The position numbers were made by a program, and so were the translations under genes. Of a DNA stretch of 64,000 bases, positions 57,463-64,000 are shown one piece after another; position 1 is the stretch's first letter, and each line of letters begins with the position of its first letter. The notes under the pieces were generated by a model. That model was not told where the DNA came from. It did not search any database and was given only the letters and a program-made list of their open reading frames with translations. Source of the stretch: Kingdonia uniflora (Eukaryota > Streptophyta > Magnoliopsida > Ranunculales > Circaeasteraceae); the NCBI GenBank assembly GCA_014058105.1, contig JACGCM010002112.1:372001-436000 (forward strand), in the 5' to 3' direction.

Positions 57463-58867
57463 ATGGGTGAGAGCAGCGTTGTATATGAGTTAGACATTGC
57501 AAGAGATGTCCCATTAGCAATGGTGGTTCCTAAAATTTAGGCTTCAAGTAGGAAACATCGTAAAACACTGGTGACCTAGGAGAGTGACAGGGAAGATATG
57601 GAGGGAGGAAAGAGAGAAGGACACGAAGGTAGTGTTGAGCCTTTAGGTGATGAAAGGGGAGAAGGGGAGTAATGTAATCATAGTGAGGAATTGACTGATT
57701 CGGAGCAGGCCGCGGATACTGCCTCGGCTAGATAAAAGCTGAGATTAGATCGATTTAAGGCTAAATTAGAGTTGTCAAAGGTAGGGGTGATATTATATTC
57801 TGCGGGGCCAGCGTACACCTTCCAATCGAAACCTCGAGAGGGTATTATGGCATATAAAGGCCACATTCGGCTAGGAATGCAACTACCCCTCCGAAGGCTG
57901 GTGAAGGAGGTGCTGAACTTTTGGGAAGTTGCCCCGTACTAGATGAATGGGAATTTTTATGAAATGATAAAGGTAGTTGAGGGTATGAATGTAAAATTAA
58001 GAGGTGAGGGGAGGAGCTTGATCGAGAGGTACAATATTGTATCGTTCTACTCTAAGAAAGCAAACCAAAAGGCGGGCATCTATCACATCTAATGTCATGC
58101 AGATAAACCTTTGTTGTTTGATCTGTGCTCGACAGGTCAAGGGTGGGATAAAGGCTTGGTTGTAGTACGGGGTAACTATGAGAATGTCGAAAGGGAGGGT
58201 CCTTATAAGTTACTGCATAAGGTCTATAATCCAAGTAAGTTGTCTGCCGAAGATTTTTTGACGTATTGATCGAATAAACTGATAAACATGTTTTTGTTTG
58301 TTCTACAGGTCCTAATATCCAGACTTGGACATATCGGAGGGATTATATTGATGGGTTGATCAACTCGGACGAGGAGTGGGTGAACTATATTTTTAGGAAA
58401 CTGGGTATTAAGAGGAAGAGGCAGAAGAGGACAGTTTCCCAGCTTTGAAACGTACCCGTTGCGCCGAAGCTATCAAAAAAGAAAGGTGTCGAAGGAATGA
58501 AGAAAGTAAAATTGTCGAGGAAGATAAGTTATGCTCTGAAGGGCAGCAGGTGCCGAAGTAGGCAGGACCAGTGCACGAAGTAGCCCGTGATGCCTCAAGG
58601 CATGCGTCAAAGCAGACGTCGACGCAGGCTCATAAAGGGAAGGGGAAGGTCTTTCCTGAATCTCCAAGGGCACAGTAGTCGAAGGTAACTCAGCGGAAGA
58701 GGTGCAGGACACTGGGGAAGGATGATGCAGAGGATGTGGACGAAGAACTGATAGAGGCCGAACTAGAGGAGCATGCTCGGGCCACTGTTGCTTCGACGAC
58801 GACACTCTGCACCAATGATCATGAGGATGTTATGAGGCAGATGGACTAGGCAGTAGGCACACCTATG
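57463..58867 (+). pseudogene. Large antisense gene of element D (gypsy-type domain), spliced
   Basis: Begins MGESSVVYELDIARDVPLAM at 57463. An acidic region (EELTDSEQAADTASA) is followed by the gypsy-type domain: RLGMQLPLRRLVKEVLNFWE, VAPY, a stop, NGNFYEMIKVVEG, then IVSFYSKKANQKAGIYHI and STGQGWDKGLVVVRGNYE. This is the PF04195-like pattern also seen in element C. Donor GTAAGT at 58235 and acceptor TTCTACAG ending at 58308 remove a 74-bp intron and restore the frame into PNIQTWTYRRDYIDGLI and RKLGIKRKRQKR. After that a basic linker and an acidic end (ELIEAELEEHARATV) follow in shifted frames. The coiled-coil exon is missing. Several stops. Confidence 0.65.
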
Positions 58868-58989
58868 ACCTCATGATATAGTGCATCGTAAAAGTTGTAA
58901 GGGACAATGATGGAATTAATGAATGAGATCGACAATAGACAAGGATAATAGTAAAGGTAAGTTCTCATAGTTAAGTTCCCTAATCATAC

Positions 58990-59450
58990 TAAAACTAAAC
59001 CTCTGGATCTGCCTGTAGATTATTTTCACTTGTGCATCCCTTGCTGCTATGTTCACTTTTGCCCTATAGGATCTCATTACATCCCCACTCGCGTTCCTCA
59101 TTCGTACAATTGAAAACCTCATCTTCCATAACAAATTCATCTCCTCATGAGTCACGTATTCCACGTATCGTATGAATGCCAATCTGGTACATGCCATCTA
59201 CAACAGTAACTCTTCTTCCATCAAAATGAAACATTATGGAAATAAGCTAATAAATGAGAGCCATAAAATGCACAAATTGCATTTCCAACAATATCCCTTT
59301 AACAAACAGAAAATGAAGTAGAAAGGGTAGAGGTGACTCCAAGATTTACTTTGCTTCACAATTAGGACGGCCTGAGTGACAGATCCGACTTGTAAAGTTA
59401 GCCTTGTGCATGGTTTCAACAACAACTAGATCATACCGGTCATGGTCACC
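58990..59450 (-). pseudogene. Fragment of an ATXR3-like SET-domain histone methyltransferase gene
   Basis: Two minus-strand exons. The first (59450-59350), between acceptor TTTTACAG and donor GTAAAT, reads DRYDLVVVETMHKANFTSR and ICHSGRPNCEAK. The second (about 59213-58990) reads VTVVDGMYQIGIHTIRGI and then a diverged stretch with two stops. ATXR3-type H3K4 methyltransferases have YDLVVxDAMHKANYxSR, ICHSCRPNCEAK and VTAVDGxYQIGIYTVR at this place in the SET domain. The zinc-binding Cys of HSC is Gly here, and the rest of the gene is absent. It is a dead fragment of genomic origin, since an intron is present. Confidence 0.72.
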
Positions 59451-59459
59451 CTGTAAAAC

Positions 59460-61180
59460 ATAGCCAAATTCAGATGAATTCACTGAAAATGAGTGTAGAA
59501 GTTGCACAGGGTAACCGCACGAAGACTGACCCTTCTCCCCTTAAAAACCACTAGCTATGTACTCCTTTGTACTCCTAAACTGCGTACTCCTTTGTACCTT
59601 TTTTCCGCGCCGTCATATGGATAAATAAAGACTATCAAATCAGCTTCTGAGACCAGATTCATTATTTTGAAAAGAACTGCTATATGTGTTATATATGTTA
59701 TCTGTGTTATATCAGCTATCATCAAAGAATGTGTTATGAATGTGTTATATCTGCTACCCGGTTCCTTATTTTGAAAGAAACTGTTATATATGCTATATAA
59801 ATTATTTGTTATATGTTACCAAAGAAGCAGCAGTCTGTTATCTGTAATTAGTTTATACAAGGAACTGTTATATCTGCTATATAAAGATCTGAAGTATATG
59901 TCCATCTGTCTATAATCTGCAAAAACTATTTATCTGTTTATACAAGAAACTATACAGAATCTGCAGAAACTGTTTATCTATTTATACAAGGAACTGTAAT
60001 ATCTGATATGTTGTTTATCCATTCCTTATAGAGTACAATGCTTATGTTGTATGTTAAGCTCTTCATTATCCCTCGTTGTCGTATTTTGCTTTCCATTATG
60101 GATAACTTAATACATAAAAACAACAATAATAGTTTTGTTTGTTTGTTTTTGCATAATCAATCTGGTATATGTCTCTTAGATGTGTTTTTTGTTATATTTA
60201 CAGATAGTTTAGTGATAAATGAGAGATAAATGAACAAATAGGGGCAATATTAGCTGTTAAGGTATAGGAGTTGTAAATAGTAATAAATAACTAATTCCCC
60301 TAGTAGCATTCAAGTTACCACTGCCCTTTAACTCGGGATAACCTACCCAAAAGCGGAGAGTAGATAAATGAAGTTTGGCTGAAATTAAACAAAATTTTCA
60401 AACAAACCAGGACTGGCAAGATTTCTTATGACACTAGTGGCAACTTGCAGGGCAGAATATATCAGCAATCCACTCCCCGAGCTCGTAGTAGCCGCTCGAG
60501 CTAAAACCGTATAAGAAATCCATTAACTTTCCTTATTCTAAATTAAAATCTTTTTACAAATCACATGAGTTTCACCTACAAGGTCTATATATAGTTAGGC
60601 ATGACTTATTTTTAATGTACCAGTGGTGCTCTCACTACAATCTCATTATCTAATATCATCGTGATGCTCTCATGGTGACCATATTGGATATTTGTTAAGT
60701 GGGTTGAAGTGAACTATAGAAGTTGGCAAGAAACGCATAATTTGGTATCTATACTGGTTGTGTTTCCAAAGGACTTCTTCCAAGAGTAAATCATGGTCAT
60801 TTCAAAAGAAGAAATTTTAGGGTACTTGACTAAGAAATTCTAGGGTACTTGACTAAGATAGACTTCTTACGTCAGTATATTGACCTTGTTTTGTAAACCC
60901 ATCAAGAAAAATATTAAACTTCACTCGAGTCCCTTCGATACATGACCATAAGCATAAAGTTACTATCAATACTACCAACATGAATAATCACTATTTTGTG
61001 ATATCCATTATTTTTCAGCAATTCTATTAAGTATTTATAAAATTTGGTTTGGAGATTTTAATCATGGCAGCAACAATTATATACAAAAAAAGAGAGAGAA
61101 AAATCAAATAAATCATAATTATCATATAGTAATTACTTTAAATCAAACATACTAACAACAAATATCAAAATCATTAAGTA
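59460..61180. other. Repeat-rich intergenic sequence, no clear gene
   Basis: Holds the TGTTATATCTGCTATATAA-type array at 59665-60010. A short minus-strand stretch near 60505-60420 (SGSGLLIYSALQVATSVIRN) could be an isolated exon but has no identified homologue. Otherwise AT-rich. Confidence 0.35.
59665..60010. repeat. TGTTATATCTGCTATATAA-type irregular repeats
   Basis: Variants of GAACTGTTATATCTGCTATA and TTTATACAAGGAACTGTAAT recur at least six times within about 350 bp at irregular spacing. Confidence 0.6.
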
Positions 61181-61199
61181 ATTGCAAGTATAAATAAAT

Positions 61200-61900
61200 T
61201 AAGCATACCACTTTCAGACCTGAGATCCTTTGCTGCAACTTCTGAAAGAAAAATCGATGAATCAAAAATTAAGGTTGAACCAAAAAACAAAATCTAAAAC
61301 AAAGTTTAGAACTTTTACTTCAATTTCACAAGCCTACGAATCAAAAATCAAAAATCAAAAATCTATCAGTCAAAGCTTAAAATTCTTTTGCTGCAATTTC
61401 AGATTATAGAATAGGATTAAAAAACCTAAGAACTCAAATTTCAGAGTTATATAATATGATTAAAATACCTAACGACTCAACTTTCAGAGTTAAAATGGGA
61501 TTAATAAACCTAACGACTCAAATTTTAGAGTTAGAGAATAGGATTTAAAACCAAAATACTCAAATTTCAGATTATAGAATAAGATTAAAGTTTAGATTAT
61601 AGAATAGAATAAGATTACAAAATATGATTGAAGTTCAAAATCTTACTCAAATTTCTTATCGGGTTGGCTGCCCCTTAAGTTCAAAAACCTGACGAGTGAA
61701 AAAAGTAACGAATTATGGAGAGGGTTTTGCTCATTTTGGAAGTTGATGAGCAAAAAATTAGGAAAAATCATGATCTTCAGATTTTAGTGGGAAATTAGAG
61801 GATTTTAGATGGGGAAATGGCAGGATTAAGATAAACTCCAAAACTTAGTTTTAGAGAGGAAAAATGGCAGGTGAAACAAAGAGACCGAGCTCTCTGTCTA
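61200..61900 (-). other. Possible 5' end of a decayed gene (small exons)
   Basis: On the minus strand a 33-bp block near 61245-61213 (EVAAKDLRSES) is bordered by TTTCTTTCAG and GTATGC, a canonical exon frame. An ATG near 61729 starts MSKTLSIIRYFFHSS. No homologue was recognised and no long frame links them, so this is only a suggestion. Confidence 0.2.
61390..61640. repeat. Degenerate tandem repeat, about 60-bp unit
   Basis: Phrases such as AGAATAGGATTAAAAAACCT and AACGACTCAAATTTCAGAGT recur about four times between 61390 and 61640, decaying to the right. Confidence 0.6.
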
Positions 61901-61914
61901 TCTATGTATGAAAA

Positions 61915-62010
61915 ACGACCTAATTTTGATACTTTTTGGCCGTCCCAAATATGTGACTTAAAAAGTCAGTCATAATTTCCGTCAAAAATTTCTTAAATTC
62001 ACATAGTGTT
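61915..62010. repeat. Possible CACTA-type terminus
   Basis: Reverse-complemented, the sequence ending at 62010 reads CACTATGTGAATTTAAG and is followed by GACGGAAATT and GGGACGGCC phrases, as in CACTA subterminal regions. No matching left end was found, and it does not match the terminus at 22947. Confidence 0.25.
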
Positions 62011-62558
62011 CGTTATGTCATTTTGATAATGTGTTTCAAACTTCTCTACTTATATATGTAGCTTTCTGCTTCAAAATAGAAGTCAGTAAGTATGTGGGAC
62101 ATTAGTTTGTCATGGGGTATTGTTGGACGAATCAAATAGTAAAGATCTCTGCGTGTATATCAATAAAGGGCAATGGAAGTTGAGGTTTGAAAAATAGAGG
62201 AGCTCAAAAAGGTCATGTGGCATGAATAAATAAACAAATTATGAAGATGATTGGGTGGCTGTAAAGGTATGTGTATGTCTGCGAGTAACTAATTCAAACA
62301 AACTAGAAAATGTCTGGCCATATGAAAATAACTAATATCTGCATGTAGGTATTACTGCTGGACATACTTGATTTATACGTTGTGATCTCCATATCTCTAT
62401 GGATAAAATCGGAGGAGATATTTCATAATATGGAAAATATGACCTGTAAGAATATTTTCTGGCTTCTGTTGATATTTGTGTTTCCAAAATTTTGCACAAA
62501 ATATCTTTCAACAAAATCTACAGGGTGATTAAGATTTTCAAAGATCGTCAATTTTTCT

Positions 62559-62568
62559 ATATAAAGTA
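62559..62568 (+). promoter_or_regulatory. TATA-like box
   Basis: TCTATATAAAG lies about 80 bp upstream of the ATG at 62641, the same spacing as the TATA boxes before the small antisense ORFs of elements A and B. Confidence 0.35.
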
Positions 62569-62640
62569 GTTATCCTTGGTTGTTATGTCTTGTATTTTCT
62601 GTCAGAGATAATTTTGTTGTGTAAGGTGAAGTGATCAACC

Positions 62641-62988
62641 ATGGTCAGAACGCGCTCTGAACGTGTGCGTCATGCAGTAGAAGGTAGGTTCCATATCAAG
62701 GTCGCTGAAGTTCATGAATGATACTTTCTTCATTTGTCGTATGATATCGTTCTTCCGAGGTGGCCGTTGAAAGTAACTGGTTTAGATGATGAAGGTAGGC
62801 GTACAGAGGTTTATCATTTTTTTTGGTGTAATGTTTTTCGTGAGTTGCTGTTAGATACAACTTTATGAAAAGATGTTGTTCGAGAGATCACACATGACAA
62901 GCTTACTGAAGAAGATAAGAAAGCAGAAGGAAGGGAGATAATACCATGTGATGTGAATATGGGCTACTTCAAATGTAACTATTTATGA
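62641..62988 (+). pseudogene. 116-codon frame with two stops, possible relative of the small antisense ORFs
   Basis: The frame reads MVRTRSERVRHAVEGRFHIK, a stop, then YDIVLPRWPLKVTGLDDEG and VYHFFWCNVFRELLLDTT, a stop, then REITHDKLTEEDKKAEG. Length, start style (MVxTR), an aromatic centre and an acidic end with EED resemble the small ORFs of elements A-D, and a TATA-like box precedes it at similar spacing. The FGD and PPTY motifs are absent, and no LTR with polypurine tract was found upstream. Treat the kinship as a hypothesis. Confidence 0.3.
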
Positions 62989-64000
62989 CAATAATTTTGA
63001 ACTGTGAGAGCTCGAAAATGAATGCGTACTCTGTTTTTAGTATTCTATTTTAGTACTCTGTTAAATGAAGTACGAGGAATATTGATGCTGCAAACTAAAT
63101 AAATAAGAATAAAATATTCTATTTTGACTATTTTTGTGGCAAATATTATAGATGACAGCTGTGCGATTTTAACAACTGTGTAGATAGATTCGAATTTTGA
63201 ATATTGAACTATTTTCGGAATGTCGTACGATCTTGGTATAGTATAAAACTAAGGTGATTGGTCGTGCATACTACTTTGGGAAAGAGGAAAAGAATTATTT
63301 TTAATGGAAAATAATAGAGACAAGCGTGATGACAGTAGATGTTATCACAAAAGTCATGATGATGGTGTGAGACAAAAATATGTGCCTGTAGAGACAGTAG
63401 AGGTGACTGACGCGTGTCTGAAGGAACCATGGTTTCGTAAACTGAGGAAGAGTATAAAAACTCGTATCCTCATAAATTATCTATAGTTATAGAGAGAGAG
63501 AAAAGTGATGTAACCCATATCTCCATAGAGAAGAGACGTTTGAGTTCTGAGTGTGATTTGAGAGGGAAGGATTTATCTGGTGATAGAAAACTGTTGGAAA
63601 CGCGGCGGGAGTGGTCAATTTCTCTAAAAGGATCACGTCAAACAGAAGATTACAGTTCTTCGAGTATAGGTTAGTGTTAGATGCTTCTATTTTTTTTTTT
63701 TTTGTTGTAATCTATGTTTGTGTATTCATCAATTTTGATTTAGAAAGAACAAAGTTAAGAATGAAGGGTTTTTGAGTAATTACCTTTAATATCTTAAAGT
63801 GCACAAGCTTTGGGTAGATGAATAGACTATAGAGAGAGAAAATGTTTTGCTTTTTTTTGGAAATGAAGAGGGAAAATTGAAATAATTGCCTTTAGTTTGG
63901 CAAAAATGGATAATAAACGTGTTGACTGAGTTAAACATGTGTGGGGTTGTTTTTAATGTGTGTAGGGTGTAGCATATATCGTAGAGATAATGAGAAAATA
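62989..64000. other. Right edge, one short ORF, otherwise no gene seen
   Basis: A 60-codon plus-strand frame at 63304-63486 (MENNRDKRDDSRCYHKSHDD) is charged, and a TATA-like GGTATAGTATAAAAC (63236-63250) lies upstream. If the frame at 62641 is a small antisense ORF, this would be the start of the large antisense gene, but no domain is visible before the window ends. The rest is AT-rich with a T11 run near 63694. Confidence 0.3.

Larger units (their letters stand above)
53901..58880 (-). mobile_element. LTR-proximal half of Tat-type element D
   Basis: A 3' LTR, polypurine tract, two small plus-strand ORFs and the large plus-strand antisense gene of a Tat element are present. The coiled-coil end, integrase and the rest of pol are missing. 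The sequence changes character near 58880, where an ATXR3-like fragment begins, so this element is truncated there by deletion or rearrangement. Orientation is given by the polypurine tract and by the antisense gene order seen in element C. Confidence 0.7.

Noticed and set aside
58473..58805. 110-codon minus-strand Pro/Ser-rich frame
   Set aside because: It lies opposite the basic and acidic tail of the antisense gene of element D and has the composition of a shadow frame.

Overview
The window looks like an AT-rich, repeat-packed intergenic stretch of a flowering-plant nuclear genome. Nearly all recognisable coding sequence comes from transposable elements: Ty3/gypsy elements of the Tat type with two RNase H domains, an En/Spm (CACTA) DNA transposon, plant L1-type LINEs and a solo LTR. 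Host-type sequence is limited to decayed, intron-bearing gene fragments. I see no intact host gene, rRNA, tRNA or CRISPR array, and the species cannot be named from the sequence.

Layout. 1-3272: 3' part of Tat element A (+ strand). 3290-5526: remnants of other transposon ORFs. 5527-8820: minus-strand internal region, primer-binding site and start of the LTR of an Athila-like element, cut at 8820 by Tat element B (minus strand, 8821-18503). One LTR of B carries its own 0.85-kb inverted-repeat element (8959-9812). 18504-19084: the other flank of that insertion, with GTTCGAACGA-type repeats. 19085-22850: 5'-truncated LINE (minus). 22947 onward: a CACTA element running to about 50.5 kb, opened at 23101 by complete Tat element C (23106-37467, + strand, TSD ACACC, 579-bp LTRs). 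The CACTA body carries a TNP2-type transposase (45862-50462, minus), a second Transposase_24-like ORF (44080-45640), and a multi-exon fragment resembling the RIX1/PELP1 ribosome-biogenesis protein (39340-43250). A solo LTR (49013-49907, TSD GTTTT) and LINE pieces sit inside it. 52123-52917: 3' exons of an enolase pseudogene. 53901 to about 58880: LTR-proximal half of Tat element D (minus). 58990-59450: fragment of an ATXR3-like SET-domain gene. 59460-64000: mostly repeats plus two weak ORFs.

The most notable theme is a second, oppositely transcribed gene set in the Tat elements, between integrase and the 3' LTR. Each element carries a small ORF of about 100-116 codons close to the LTR (2034-2354, 10552-10881, 36290-36592, 54896-55243, 55899-56231), in several cases behind a TATA-like box. 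B, C and D also carry a larger gene with a domain like Pfam's 'putative gypsy type transposon' family and/or a long coiled coil. In C and D this larger gene has canonical, frame-preserving introns. All copies have stops or frameshifts, so the sense polyproteins and the antisense genes are relics here, but shared motifs show that they were once maintained.

Limits: everything was read by eye. Domain names rest on remembered motifs, exon borders are approximate unless a splice site is quoted, and no database search was run.
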